Source: CAVXYG01 sp963766005 (GTDB lineage: Bacteria > Actinomycetota > Actinomycetes > S36-B12 > GCA-2699445). From it: 64,000 nt of DNA. The stretch spans positions 372,001 to 436,000 of the forward strand of contig CAVXYG010000006.1 in the NCBI GenBank assembly GCA_963766005.1, read 5' to 3'. A model generated the notes under the pieces. It saw only the letters and a list, made by a program, of their open reading frames with translations. It was not told the origin of the DNA and did not search any database. Positions 43,015 to 52,378 of the stretch are shown piece after piece (the first letter of the stretch is position 1; every line of letters begins with the position of its first letter). A program made the translations under genes and the position numbers.

Positions 43015-45200
43015 CCCTTGTCCACGAAGTCGAGCAGTTCGTCCTGGGCCCACTCGCCGACCGCCTCGGCCAGTGCCGGGTTGTCGGACAACGTCGGATC
43101 TGCTGCGACCACACGATCGGCCTCGGTCCTGGCTGCGGCGATGATGTCGCCGTCCCGCAGGACCGACAGCAGGTGCAGGCTGCTGGTGCGTCCGGACTGA
43201 GCAGCACCGAGCACATCGCCCTCGCGGCGCTGATGGAGATCCACCTCGGACAGCGCGAACCCGTCCAAGGTCGATGCCACCGCAGCCAACCGCTGTCGTC
43301 CCGGCGCATCCTCCGACACCGCCGTGTGCAGCAGGCAAAGCCCCGCGTGACCGCCGCGTCCGATCCGGCCCCGCAGCTGGTGCAGCTGGGACACTCCGAA
43401 CCGGTCGGCATCCAGGACGACCATCACGGTGGCGTTCGGCACATCGACGCCCACTTCGATCACGGTTGTCGCCACGAGGACGTCCACCTCGTGCGCTCCG
43501 CCGTGCCCGGCGAATCTCGACATGACCCCGTCCTTCTCCGTCGCGGTCATCCGCCCGTGCAGCGCCGCCACCCGCAGCCCCTGCAGCGGACCCGATGCCA
43601 GGTGTGCCACGGTGTCCACCACCGTGCTCACCGCGGCCCATGCGGACTCCTCACCGTCGACCGGCGGCTGCTCGGCTTCGTCGATGCGCGGGCAGACCAC
43701 ATAGGCCTGTCGGCCCGCCTCGACCTCCTCCGCGATGCGCCGCCACATCCGTTCGACGTAGGCGGGTCGATCCGCCGGCACCACGTGCGTCGAGATCGAG
43801 GCCCGACCGGCCGGCAGTTCGTGCAAGGTCGACACGGCGAGGTCGCCGAAGACCGTCATCGCGATCGTGCGCGGAATCGGCGTGGCCGTCATGACCAGCA
43901 CATGCGGCCGCTCGCCTCGCGGCGCCTTCTGTGCCAGCGCGGCCCGCTGCTCGACGCCGAAGCGGTGCTGCTCGTCGACGACGACGAGGGCCAGCTCAGC
44001 GAACTGCACCGGGTCGCTGAGCAGCGCGTGGGTGCCGACGAGCAGACCGGTCTGCCCGCCCGCGGCACCGGTCAGGACGCGGCGACGCTCGGCGGCGGAC
44101 ATGGAGCCGGTCAGCAGGTCGACGCGAGTCGCGGCATCCGCGGCCCCCAGCATGCCCGCTTCGGCCAGCGGGCCGAGCAGAGCGCGAATCGATCGCAGGT
44201 GCTGCTCGGCCAGGACCTCGGTCGGCGCCAGCAGCGCCGCCTGACCGCCGGACTCCACCACGCGCAGCATGGCGTGCAGCGCGAGGATCGTCTTGCCGGA
44301 GCCCACCTCGCCCTGCAGCAGGCGATGCATCGGATGCGGGGCGGCGAGGTCCGCGTCGAACTGCTCGATGACCGCCCGCTGCCCGGCCGTCAGCGCGAAC
44401 GGCAAGCGACGGTGCAGGGCCGCCACCAGTCCGTCCGCTGCGGCGGGCCGAGGCTTGGCCGGCATCCGCGATTGGTGGTGCCTGCGCTGGGCCAGCACCA
44501 CCTGCACGATCCAGGCCTCGTCGAACCGCAGCCGTCGGCGGGCGCGCTCGATGTCGGACTCCGATTCCGGCAGATGGATGAGGCGAAGCGCTTGGCCGAG
44601 GGGCAGGAGTTCCTCCGCCTCGCGCACCTGGGCAGGGATCGGGTCGCCGATGTCCGCCAGCGCAACCTGCTCCAGCGCGAGGCGGATGCATCGGCCGATC
44701 GTCCACGACGGCACCTTCCCGGTGGCGGGGTAGACGGGGACGAAATCCCGGAGGAACTCCGGGCCGTCTTCGTCGGTGATGGCCGCGTCCTCGTCGGCGA
44801 AGAGGACGTAGTCGGGGTGGGCCAGCTGACGCCGGCCGCGGTAGCTGCCCACCTTGCCCGCGAACAGGCCGACCCGCCCGGGGTGCAGGTCCCGCTTGCG
44901 CCACGCCTGGTTGAAGAACGTCAGGGTGAGCCGACCGGTGCCGTCGGTCACCTCGACCTCAAGCAGGGAGCCCTTGCGCCCGCGCATAGGTCGACTCGAT
45001 ACCGAGAGCACCTCGGCAGAGACGGTCACCTGCTCGCCCTCCGCCAGCGATGCGAGGTTCGTCAACTCGCCGCGGCGCGAATACCGCCGCGGGTAGTGGT
45101 GCAGCAGGTCGCCGACACGTTCCATGCCGAACGCGGTGTGCAGCGCCTTAGCCGTCCGGCCCCCGAGGAGGGCCGGCAGCGGATCCCCCATCCGTGTCAC
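43011..45200 (-). CDS. recG: ATP-dependent DNA helicase RecG
   Basis: The 729-residue fork-regression helicase has an N-terminal OB wedge domain (about 50-150). The superfamily 2 core follows: Walker A LLQGEVGSGKTILALHAML, DEQH box VVVDEQHRFGVEQR, VMTATPIPRTIAMTVFGDL, and the TRG-like QLHQLRGRIGRGGHAG. It processes stalled forks and Holliday junctions. GTG 45200 has GAGGGG nine bases upstream; ATG 45191 is an alternative. It is 13 bases downstream of the FakA-like gene. Confidence 0.95.
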   Translation of the reverse strand: MTRMGDPLPALLGGRTAKALHTAFGMERVGDLLHHYPRRYSRRGELTNLASLAEGEQVTVSAEVLSVSSRPMRGRKGSLLEVEVTDGTGRLTLTFFNQAWRKRDLHPGRVGLFAGKVGSYRGRRQLAHPDYVLFADEDAAITDEDGPEFLRDFVPVYPATGKVPSWTIGRCIRLALEQVALADIGDPIPAQVREAEELLPLGQALRLIHLPESESDIERARRRLRFDEAWIVQVVLAQRRHHQSRMPAKPRPAAADGLVAALHRRLPFALTAGQRAVIEQFDADLAAPHPMHRLLQGEVGSGKTILALHAMLRVVESGGQAALLAPTEVLAEQHLRSIRALLGPLAEAGMLGAADAATRVDLLTGSMSAAERRRVLTGAAGGQTGLLVGTHALLSDPVQFAELALVVVDEQHRFGVEQRAALAQKAPRGERPHVLVMTATPIPRTIAMTVFGDLAVSTLHELPAGRASISTHVVPADRPAYVERMWRRIAEEVEAGRQAYVVCPRIDEAEQPPVDGEESAWAAVSTVVDTVAHLASGPLQGLRVAALHGRMTATEKDGVMSRFAGHGGAHEVDVLVATTVIEVGVDVPNATVMVVLDADRFGVSQLHQLRGRIGRGGHAGLCLLHTAVSEDAPGRQRLAAVASTLDGFALSEVDLHQRREGDVLGAAQSGRTSSLHLLSVLRDGDIIAAARTEADRVVAADPTLSDNPALAEAVGEWAQDELLDFVDKG

Positions 45201-45213
45201 GCCGGCGCGCCCC

Positions 45214-46884
45214 TCACTCGACCCCGATGATGATCGGCCACAGCGGTTGCCCGCCCGGCTCCGCCATCACGTCGAGATCCGGGTGGCGCTCCTCGACGGC
45301 GCGGACGAGGTGGTCGGCATCGGCCGCCACGAAGTCCGACCCGAGCAGCAGGGTGACCAGTTCGCTGTCCCCGCGCACCAGTTCCCGGATCACGGTCAGC
45401 GCCACTTCGGTCTCGTCGGCGCCGATGGAGACGATGTCGCCGGAGACCAGGCCCAGGACATCGCCGGGCTCGCAGACCCCGGCGGTGGTCATGGCCCGCT
45501 TGCTGCTGACGGTGACCCCGCCGTACCGAGTGGCGCCCGCTGCCCGGCTCATCGCCGCGACGTCGTCGTCGAACCGCCGGCCGGGGTCGTGCACGGCGAC
45601 CGCGGCCAAGGACTGCACGATGGCCCGGGTCGGGACCACGGCGACCCGGAATCCGTCTTCGCGAGCGCGGGAGGCGGCTGCCTCGGCCGCCGGCTTGATG
45701 TCCTTCCCGCCCGGCAGGAGCACGATCTCAGCGGCGCCGCTGGCCTCGACCGCCGCCAGCAGTTCGCCGGTGCTCGGGCTGATCCGCGGCCGGGCCGGCA
45801 CTGCGACGGCGCCCGCCTCGCGCAGCAGATGCGCAACGCCATCGCCGTGCGACACCGCGATGACCGCACGGCCGGTCCTCGCCACCGGGGTTTCCGGGAA
45901 GCCCTCCCGCAGCCACTGGATCCGGATGCGATGCGGACGGCCCGCTTCCAGCGCGGCCTCGACAGCTGCACCCGCGTCGTCGACGTGGACATGGACGTTC
46001 CACAGGCCGTCGCCGCCGACCACCACGAGGGAATCGCCCAGTGCGCCAAGCCGGTCCCGCAGCCCGGCGACGGCCCCGTCCTCGGCATCGAGCAGGTACA
46101 TCACTTCGTAGGCAGGGCCGTCATAGTCGGCCTGCGGTCGGTGCTCGACTTCGGCTCCCACCGACTCCGGCCGCGGTGCCGCGCGCGGTGGCCGCGCCGT
46201 TCCGGTCACGATCTCGGCCATCGCATCGACGATCACGACGATGCCGGCGCCGCCGCTGTCGACGACCCCGGCCGCCGCGAGTGCCGGCAGCTGCATCGGG
46301 GTGCGGGCGAGCGCCGCCCGGGCCCCGTCGGCTGCCGCGGTGATGACCTCGGGCAGGCGGCTGTTCCCCTCCGCAGCCGTCTGCGCCGCTTCGGCCGCGA
46401 CGCGGATGACCGTGAGCATCGTCCCTTCGACGGGCCTGCCGACTGCCTGGTAGGCGAGCTTCGCGGCGGCACCCAGAGCGGAAGCGGCGAGCCGGCCCCC
46501 GTCGGTCGGTTGTCCGGCGTCGTTGGTGTGCAGATCGGCGTGCAGTATCCCGCGCAGCACTTGGGACAGGATGACCCCGGAGTTCCCGCGGGCACCCATG
46601 AGTGCACCGCGCGCCAGCGCCTGGACGATCGCGAGCAGCCGCAGCGTCTCCGCATCCGCCCCGGCCCACCGCTGCGCGAGGGCACCGTCGGGCTGCTCGC
46701 TGGTCATCGCATCCACGGCCAGGACTGCGGACTCCATGGTCAAGTACATGTTGGTACCGGTATCGCCGTCCGGCACCGGGAAGACGTTGAGGCGGTCGAT
46801 CTCCTCCCGTTCCTCGGCTAGCCGCGCCAACGCATGCCGGGCCCAGGCGAGCACGAACTCCGCAGCCTGCGCCGACGTCGCCAT
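45214..46884 (-). CDS. DAK2/FakA-like fatty acid kinase
   Basis: The 556-residue protein has an N-terminal DhaL domain with ADP-magnesium site (NVFPVPDGDTGTNMYLTM, ALMGARGNSGVILSQVLRG, and VDSGGAGI), a middle DAK1-type domain, and a C-terminal domain (YEVMYLLDA... onward). In firmicutes FakA phosphorylates fatty acids bound to FakB to form acyl-phosphate for PlsX/PlsY. Whether the actinobacterial protein does this is inferred. The ATG has GGGAGG upstream. Position before recG is conserved. Confidence 0.85.
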   Translation of the reverse strand: MATSAQAAEFVLAWARHALARLAEEREEIDRLNVFPVPDGDTGTNMYLTMESAVLAVDAMTSEQPDGALAQRWAGADAETLRLLAIVQALARGALMGARGNSGVILSQVLRGILHADLHTNDAGQPTDGGRLAASALGAAAKLAYQAVGRPVEGTMLTVIRVAAEAAQTAAEGNSRLPEVITAAADGARAALARTPMQLPALAAAGVVDSGGAGIVVIVDAMAEIVTGTARPPRAAPRPESVGAEVEHRPQADYDGPAYEVMYLLDAEDGAVAGLRDRLGALGDSLVVVGGDGLWNVHVHVDDAGAAVEAALEAGRPHRIRIQWLREGFPETPVARTGRAVIAVSHGDGVAHLLREAGAVAVPARPRISPSTGELLAAVEASGAAEIVLLPGGKDIKPAAEAAASRAREDGFRVAVVPTRAIVQSLAAVAVHDPGRRFDDDVAAMSRAAGATRYGGVTVSSKRAMTTAGVCEPGDVLGLVSGDIVSIGADETEVALTVIRELVRGDSELVTLLLGSDFVAADADHLVRAVEERHPDLDVMAEPGGQPLWPIIIGVE

Positions 46885-46939
46885 GCCACCTCCCTGCGGT
46901 CTGCGTCCAACCGTAGTGCCACGGAGCACCGATTGGCGG

Positions 46940-46967
46940 AGGTGGCGGTCCGGCGCCGCCGCCACCT
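46940..46967 (-). terminator. secondary hairpin between acyl-CoA synthetase and FakA-like gene
   Basis: A nine-pair stem (AGGTGGCGG/CCGCCACCT) with a ten-base GC-rich loop lies past the stronger hairpin at 47003-47046. It may act as a backup terminator or leader structure for the FakA-like gene. Confidence 0.4.
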
Positions 46968-47002
46968 GCGAGCTCCGGCCAACCGCCGGACGCCAGGCGC
47001 GC

Positions 47003-47046
47003 GACGGCCCGCCGGCTGCTGCGTGGTCGCGCTCCGGCGGGCCGTC
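47003..47046 (-). terminator. terminator of the acyl-CoA synthetase gene
   Basis: A perfect 13-pair stem (GACGGCCCGCCGG/CCGGCGGGCCGTC) with an 18-base loop begins nine bases after the synthetase stop. Confidence 0.7.
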
Positions 47047-47055
47047 GGGGTGGCG

Positions 47056-48543
47056 CTAGGACTTGGCGGTGGGGATCTTGATCTCGCGCTTCAGGATCTT
47101 GCCGGTCGGCCCGGTGGGCAAGGCGTCGGTGATCCAGACGATCCGCGGGTACTTGTAGGCCGCGACGCGTTCCTTGACGAAGTCGCGGATCTCCTCTTCC
47201 GATGCCTCGGAGCCCGGCTTGAGGGTGACCGCAGCGGCGACCTCCTCGCCGTGGGTCGGGTCCGGGACACCGACCACGGCTGCCGTCGCGACACCCGGGT
47301 GCTCGTAGATGACCTCTTCGATCTCGCGGGGGTACACGTTGTACCCGCCGCGGATGATCATGTCCTTGGCACGATCGACGATGAAGTAGTACCCGTCGTC
47401 ATCGCGCCTGGCGAGATCGCCGGTACGCAACCAACCCTCCGTCATCACCGATGCCGTCGCCTCGGGCTTGTTGAGGTAGCCCTTCATGACGTTGTGGCCC
47501 CTGATCGCGATCTCGCCGATCTCGCCTTCGGGAACGTCGTTGAAGTCGACGTCAACGAGACGGAATTCCACACCCTCGATGGGGGTGCCGATGGAGCCGG
47601 CCTTCCGCTCGCGGTCGCGATGGTTGAACGAGGCGATCGGGCTCGTCTCCGACAGCCCGTAGCCCTCGAGCAGGATGCAGCCGAAGGTCGCCTCGAAGCC
47701 CCGCAGCACCTCGACCGGCAGCGATGCGCCGCCGGACAGGCAGACGCGCAGCGCCGAGGTGTCGTAGTCGCCCGGGTTGGGGACCTGGAGCAGAGCGACG
47801 TACATCGTCGGCACACCCTCCATGATCGTGACCCGGTCTCGCTGGAGGACCTCCAGCGCCTTGATCGGCTCGAAGCGTGGCAGCAGGGTGAGCGTCGCGC
47901 CGGCGAGCACGGACGCACTCATGCCCACCACCTGACCGAAGCTGTGGAACAGCGGCAGGCCGCCGAAGATGACGTCCTGCGGCTGCAGGTCCGCAAGCGA
48001 GACCGCGACCTCGGTGTTGCGGCCGATGTTGGCGTGCGTGAGTTCGGCGCCCTTCGGGGTACCGGTCGTGCCGGAGGTGTACAGGATGACGGCGGTGTCC
48101 AGCGGGTCCCGGTCGACCAGGTCGATCGGTTCGTAGGCCGCCAGTTCTGCGGTGAAGCTCGCGCCCACGGTGATGCAGGGGACCCCCGCCTCCTCGGCAC
48201 CGTGCTGGGCCTCCTCCGCCATGCCCTCCCACACGAAGATGGCCTTGGCACCGGAATCCGTCAGCCCGAAGGCGACCTCGCGGTCCTTGAAGAGCGGGTT
48301 CACGGGCACGACGACGCCCCCGACCCAGAGGATCCCGAAGTAGATGACGGGGAACTGGGGCAGGTTGGGCATGTTGAGCGCCACCCGATCCCCGGGCCGG
48401 ACCCCGAGTGTGCGCAGCCAACCAGCCACGCGGGACGCGCCCGCGGCGAGCGCGGCATAGCTCACCTCGATGTCGTCGAGTTTGAGTGCGGTGCGCTCGG
48501 AATGCGCGGCGGCGGATCGGGCCAGGTTCTCGGCGAGGTTCAT
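47056..48543 (-). CDS. long-chain fatty-acid-CoA ligase
   Basis: The 495-residue adenylate-forming enzyme has the AMP-binding motif ILYTSGTTGTPKGAELTH. GYGLSETSPIASF, the hinge WLRTGDLARRDDDGYYFIVDRAKDMIIRGG, and the C-terminal catalytic Lys in PTGPTGKILKREIK are all present. It activates a carboxylic acid through acyl-AMP to acyl-CoA. Long-chain substrate is likely by family and by the nearby acyl-CoA-using WS/DGAT gene, but not proven. The ATG has GAGGAG upstream. It is followed by a strong terminator, so it is a single-gene unit. Confidence 0.88.
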   Translation of the reverse strand: MNLAENLARSAAAHSERTALKLDDIEVSYAALAAGASRVAGWLRTLGVRPGDRVALNMPNLPQFPVIYFGILWVGGVVVPVNPLFKDREVAFGLTDSGAKAIFVWEGMAEEAQHGAEEAGVPCITVGASFTAELAAYEPIDLVDRDPLDTAVILYTSGTTGTPKGAELTHANIGRNTEVAVSLADLQPQDVIFGGLPLFHSFGQVVGMSASVLAGATLTLLPRFEPIKALEVLQRDRVTIMEGVPTMYVALLQVPNPGDYDTSALRVCLSGGASLPVEVLRGFEATFGCILLEGYGLSETSPIASFNHRDRERKAGSIGTPIEGVEFRLVDVDFNDVPEGEIGEIAIRGHNVMKGYLNKPEATASVMTEGWLRTGDLARRDDDGYYFIVDRAKDMIIRGGYNVYPREIEEVIYEHPGVATAAVVGVPDPTHGEEVAAAVTLKPGSEASEEEIRDFVKERVAAYKYPRIVWITDALPTGPTGKILKREIKIPTAKS

Positions 48544-49069
48544 TCGCAGCTCCTCAAGGATCAGTCGACAGGACCAACTCATCGTGAGTCGGATCACATC
48601 CTGTGTAGCGATCGTAATACGGAGTCCCGCAAGGTCCCGAATCGGGTTCGGTCCAGCCGCGCGGGCCGGGGCACGTGCCGTTGCCGGCGGTCCCTCGGGC
48701 GTCGACTGGTCTCCTGAGCCAGCGCAGCGGATCACGCTCGCACCCTGGCACCTGGAACTGGGGTCGGCCGCGGTGGCTTCGACTGCTGCGCAATCCTTCC
48801 CACGGCTCCTGCGCAGGCGGATCGCTGCGGCCGCGCCTGCCGTATCGGCAAGGTCTCGGGCCCGCCGACGCCGCGATCCCCAGTCACGACACAACGAGAG
48901 CCTCCGCGACTGCGGACAGCCCGCTCTGGCCCAGACGTGCGCCGAGCCTCGTCCGGCGACCGGCACCTCCGCCGCCCGACGCCCGTGGCGCCCGACCGCT
49001 CGGGCTCACTCCGGCATGCCGGAAGCACCCAGGACGGCGCCGGGCGGTCTCGCACCGGCCGGCGCCCCG
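48544..49069. other. intergenic region between synthetase and WS/DGAT genes
   Basis: No gene is supported. The part next to the synthetase (48580-48630) is less GC-rich than the surroundings and holds the near-palindrome TAGCGATCGTA, a possible operator. The rest gives only low-complexity frames. Confidence 0.4.
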
Positions 49070-50752
49070 TCAGGTATCCGTACGACTGCTGCCGCCTGCC
49101 AGGACCGGCTCGTCGTCGCGCTGTGGGAGCTTGCCGGTCACGGCCTGGTACAACGCCCAGGCCGCCTCCACGAAGCACTCAGGGAGCACGTCGCCGTCCG
49201 GGATCAACGTGGTATCGGTGCCGAAGCCGATGTGCACGCGGCCGTTGTAGCTGAAGATCGTGATGGTCATCGGCTGGTCGCCCGAACTCGGAGCCCAGCC
49301 CAGCACGCCCACCACTGGCGTACCCGCGAGCGCGATCCTGCCCCTGGGGCCGGGCACATTGGTCAGCACCCCGACGGCCTTGTTGGCGAAGAAGTTCGTC
49401 AGGAACACCCCAAGTCGCTCCGGAGAGGTAGCCACGGCACGCTGCACGCCGAACGTGATCACTGCTTCGTGCGATTTCTTGATCTTGTTGACCCGTCGGT
49501 TGACCTCGCGCAGCTGGGCTTTCGGGTCCTCGATGTCCAGCGGCAGCTTGACGGCGACCAAGGCGAAGTGGTTGCCGAGTTCCTTCGGCATGTTGCCGTC
49601 GAACGGCTTCAGACTCACCGGCATCATCCACATGACGTCGTCCACGGTCTCCCCGTGCCGCGCGAGGTAGCGCTGCAGCGCGCCGGCGACAACACTCAGC
49701 AGCACATCGTTGACGGTGGTGCCGGTCTGCTTGCCGATCTCCTTCACCAAGGCCAGATCGAAGGCATTCACCCAGTGAACGCTCTTCTCGACGCCCGGCG
49801 TGCCGCTCCAGACGGTGTGCACGCTGGTGCCCGACAGCGCAAGCTTCGCCACCGAGGCCGCCGTGTTCTCAGCCTCCTCGGGCACCGGCGACAAGGCGCT
49901 GAAGGCATCGGCGAGGCGGCTCGGATCCCCCACGATGTCGAGCGCGTCGTCGAACATGGCCTGACCGGTGCCGGCGGCCGCCGCCACTTGGCCGGGCAGC
50001 CCGGCCAGCGCAGCGGGGATCGACTTCGCGGCACCCGCAGGATCGCTGGCCAAGGCCTTCACCCTCTCGGTGGCCGACGCAACGGCAGACAACCCGCTCT
50101 CCTTGGCGACATCCGCCGCAGACTTGGCCTGCTCGAAGGCACCCAGGCCCGCGGCCTGCGCCTTCTCCCCCAGTTCCGCCGCCCGGGAGGTGGCTTTGCC
50201 CAGCGGACCCTTGGCCGAGGTCGAGGCGGAGTCCTGCGAGCGGCCCTTGCCCACATCGGCAGCAACACCCGCATCGCCATCGATCGGGTCGCACAACCCG
50301 AGCACGACCTGGACCAGCCGCACGCCGTCGGCGATCGAGTGGTGGAACCGCGCCATCACCACTGCGCCGCTGCTGCCGTCGGCGCGGACCACGTTGTCCA
50401 TCAAGTGGAACACCCACATCGGCCTGGTCTTCGGCAACGGCGTGCTGCGCTGCCGATCCACGTACTGCTGGGCCTGCTCCACGGTGGCGGGATTGGGCAG
50501 ATCGGCGCGCACCAAGTGCCGGTCGATGTCGAACTTCGGATCGGTGACCCAGTACATCCCGTCCTGACGCTTCACCGGCTTGGAGGAGAAGACCGGGAAC
50601 CGGTCGATCATGCGCTCGCGGATGACCTCGCGCACCGCATCCCAGTCCGGGGTCCCCTCGAACCACAGCACCGAGTCGATGATCATCAGGTTGTTCGGAC
50701 GGTCCATATTGAGCCATAGGGCATCCTGGACGGTGATTCGCTGCTCGGCCAT
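49070..50752 (-). CDS. WS/DGAT wax ester/triacylglycerol synthase
   Basis: The 560-residue acyltransferase has the catalytic HHSIADG at 137-143. The N-terminal WLNMDRPNNLMIID matches family members, as do the later VNDVLLSVVAGALQRYL, GNHFALVAVKLPL and TNVPGPRG motifs. It esterifies diacylglycerol or fatty alcohol with acyl-CoA, forming storage lipid at the membrane. It is about 100 residues longer than usual. The excess is an Ala/Ser/Gly/Lys-rich helical insert at about 160-290 between the two domains. A TAAGGT box six bases before the ATG indicates a leaderless start. Confidence 0.9.
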   Translation of the reverse strand: MAEQRITVQDALWLNMDRPNNLMIIDSVLWFEGTPDWDAVREVIRERMIDRFPVFSSKPVKRQDGMYWVTDPKFDIDRHLVRADLPNPATVEQAQQYVDRQRSTPLPKTRPMWVFHLMDNVVRADGSSGAVVMARFHHSIADGVRLVQVVLGLCDPIDGDAGVAADVGKGRSQDSASTSAKGPLGKATSRAAELGEKAQAAGLGAFEQAKSAADVAKESGLSAVASATERVKALASDPAGAAKSIPAALAGLPGQVAAAAGTGQAMFDDALDIVGDPSRLADAFSALSPVPEEAENTAASVAKLALSGTSVHTVWSGTPGVEKSVHWVNAFDLALVKEIGKQTGTTVNDVLLSVVAGALQRYLARHGETVDDVMWMMPVSLKPFDGNMPKELGNHFALVAVKLPLDIEDPKAQLREVNRRVNKIKKSHEAVITFGVQRAVATSPERLGVFLTNFFANKAVGVLTNVPGPRGRIALAGTPVVGVLGWAPSSGDQPMTITIFSYNGRVHIGFGTDTTLIPDGDVLPECFVEAAWALYQAVTGKLPQRDDEPVLAGGSSRTDT

Positions 50753-50758
50753 GACGAC

Positions 50759-50764
50759 ACCTTA
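50759..50764 (-). promoter_or_regulatory. -10 box TAAGGT, leaderless start of WS/DGAT gene
   Basis: On the minus strand TAAGGT, six bases, then the ATG at 50752. Confidence 0.6.
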
Positions 50765-50821
50765 GCGGGCGGGATCGGGTGAATCGCGGCATCGACGGGC
50801 TGAGTGCCGTGGGCGCGTGCT

Positions 50822-50851
50822 TTGTCCCGCGCGGGCGCAGTGCGGTACCCT
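50822..50851 (+). promoter_or_regulatory. promoter of rpmB
   Basis: A -35 TTGTCC (50822-50827) and a -10 TACCCT (50846-50851) are 18 bases apart. The transcript would have a leader of about 100 bases before rpmB. Confidence 0.5.
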
Positions 50852-50960
50852 GAGCACGCTGCCGTGCCGAGGCGATCGAGCTGGCAGGTGCCCGTGGGAC
50901 GCTCTTGACGCGTGTCGACCGGGCGCAGACAAGACTCACGTACCGACTTCAGGAGCGATC

Positions 50961-51149
50961 ATGGCGGCGACTTGCGACGTCTGCGGCAAAGGCCCGGGCT
51001 TCGGCCACAACATCTCGCACTCGCACCGCCGGACCAAGCGGCGCTGGAACCCCAACGTGCAGCGGGTGAGGACGAAGGTCGGCGGTACGCCGAAGCGCGT
51101 CAACGTCTGCACGTCGTGCCTCAAGGCCGGCAAGGTCACGCGCGCCTGA
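50961..51149 (+). CDS. rpmB: 50S ribosomal protein L28 (bL28)
   Basis: The 62-residue ribosomal protein begins MAATCDVCGKGPGFGHNISH and continues SHRRTKRRWNPNVQRVR. It keeps both zinc pairs (CDVC and CTSC). A good AGGAG site precedes the ATG. It is a single-gene unit with its own promoter and a strong terminator. In many relatives it lies directly beside the DAK-recG genes; here two lipid genes intervene. Confidence 0.97.
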   Translation: MAATCDVCGKGPGFGHNISHSHRRTKRRWNPNVQRVRTKVGGTPKRVNVCTSCLKAGKVTRA

Positions 51150-51169
51150 GTCATCGGCCGGACGAACCT

Positions 51170-51205
51170 CGCACCGCCCTGCCCCGCTCGGGGCCGGGCG
51201 GTGCG
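51170..51205. terminator. terminator between rpmB and thiL
   Basis: A ten-pair stem (CGCACCGCCC/GGGCGGTGCG) encloses an inner CCCCG/CGGGG stem. It lies 21 bases after the rpmB stop and about 100 bases past the thiL stop on the other strand. The symmetry may let it serve both. Confidence 0.75.
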
Positions 51206-51311
51206 GTCGTCTCAGCCGGAGCCCGGGGGTCGTCCTCGCCTGGTCCTGGCGCGTTGGGGCTGGGGCGGAAGTCCTCCCTTGGGGGCACGAGACGGCGGGT
51301 AGCGCAGGCGT

Positions 51312-52271
51312 CTACCGGAAGTGCTCGTGGCCACCGTCTCCGGACCAGGGCTGCCCGCCGACGAGTACCTGCGCCTCGCCCGCCGGCTCCACGCGACCGA
51401 TGACGGCGAAGCCGTCGCACACCCTGCCGACCGGAAACGTCGCGAGCAAGGGGTGGTCATCCCCGCCGGTCAGCACCCAGGTCAGCGGATCGACGTTGAA
51501 GGCCGAGGCCGCGGTCCGCAACTCCTGGGGCAGCGGTAGCGCCCCGGGATCGAGGTCGATCGTCACCTGCGACGCCGCGGCGATGTGGCCGGCATCCGCG
51601 ATGAGCCCATCGCTGACGTCGATCATGGCACTGGCACCCGCTCGGGCTGCCGCAGGACCCGCCTGGTAGGGCGGTTGCGGACTGCGGTAGGCCTCGACGA
51701 TCACGCGCGGCGAGCGGAACCCCCGGGAGAGCACGGCCAGACCCGCGGCGGCCCATCCCTGCCGACCCGCGAGTGCCACCACGTCCCCGGGACGCGCCCC
51801 CGCGCGAGTCACCGGAGCCTCTCCCGCGAGGTCGCCGATCCCAGTCACGGAGATGACGACGTTCCGGCCGCGCGACAAGTCTCCGCCGACGACGCTGGCG
51901 CCGACGAGTGCCGCCTCCTCCGCCAACCCTTGGGCCAGGCCCAGCGCCCACTGCGCGCCCATCCCCCCGGGCCCGGTCAGGCTGACCACGAGCGCCGTCG
52001 CCGTGGCCCCCATCGACGCGATATCCGCCAGTGTCGCCGCCGCGGCTCGGCGACCGATGTCCTGCGAGGATGCCCACTCCCCCTTGAAGTGGACCCCTTC
52101 GACGAGGACGTCGGTGCTGATCACGACGCGGCCGTCCGGCGCTGCGACCACGGCGGCGTCGTCACCGGCACCGAGCAGGACCCCGGCCGCGGCCGGCTGC
52201 TGGGACCGGATGGCCTCGATGAGCCCGAACTCCCCCAGTTCTGCGACGGTACGGCCACCTGCTTCGCCCAT
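51312..52271 (-). CDS. thiL: thiamine-monophosphate kinase
   Basis: The 319-residue kinase makes thiamine diphosphate, the cofactor of Dxs in this window. It has LGAGDDAAVV near the N-terminus, VISTDVLVEGVHF (metal-binding Asp), AAATLADIASMGATATALVVSL, VVGGDLSRG, and DVSDGLIADAGHIA in the C-terminal half. Length is normal. The ATG at 52271 has GGAGGG four bases upstream; an in-frame ATG at 52283 lacks a site. It is divergent from the DUF3515 gene. Confidence 0.95.
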   Translation of the reverse strand: MGEAGGRTVAELGEFGLIEAIRSQQPAAAGVLLGAGDDAAVVAAPDGRVVISTDVLVEGVHFKGEWASSQDIGRRAAAATLADIASMGATATALVVSLTGPGGMGAQWALGLAQGLAEEAALVGASVVGGDLSRGRNVVISVTGIGDLAGEAPVTRAGARPGDVVALAGRQGWAAAGLAVLSRGFRSPRVIVEAYRSPQPPYQAGPAAARAGASAMIDVSDGLIADAGHIAAASQVTIDLDPGALPLPQELRTAASAFNVDPLTWVLTGGDDHPLLATFPVGRVCDGFAVIGRVEPAGEAQVLVGGQPWSGDGGHEHFR

Positions 52272-52366
52272 GCTGCCCTCCATCGTCGCGGTCCCGGTCA
52301 CGGTAGCGCCGTCACCGGAGGGGGCCGCGCCCGGGGCTGTCGGAGCCTCGCCGAATGCCGCCGCCC

Positions 52367-52372
52367 TACGCT
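52367..52372 (+). promoter_or_regulatory. -10 box TACGCT, leaderless start of DUF3515 gene
   Basis: TACGCT, six bases, then an in-frame GTG at 52379. This favours 52379 over the ATG at 52355. Confidence 0.5.
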
Positions 52373-52378
52373 GGTCCG

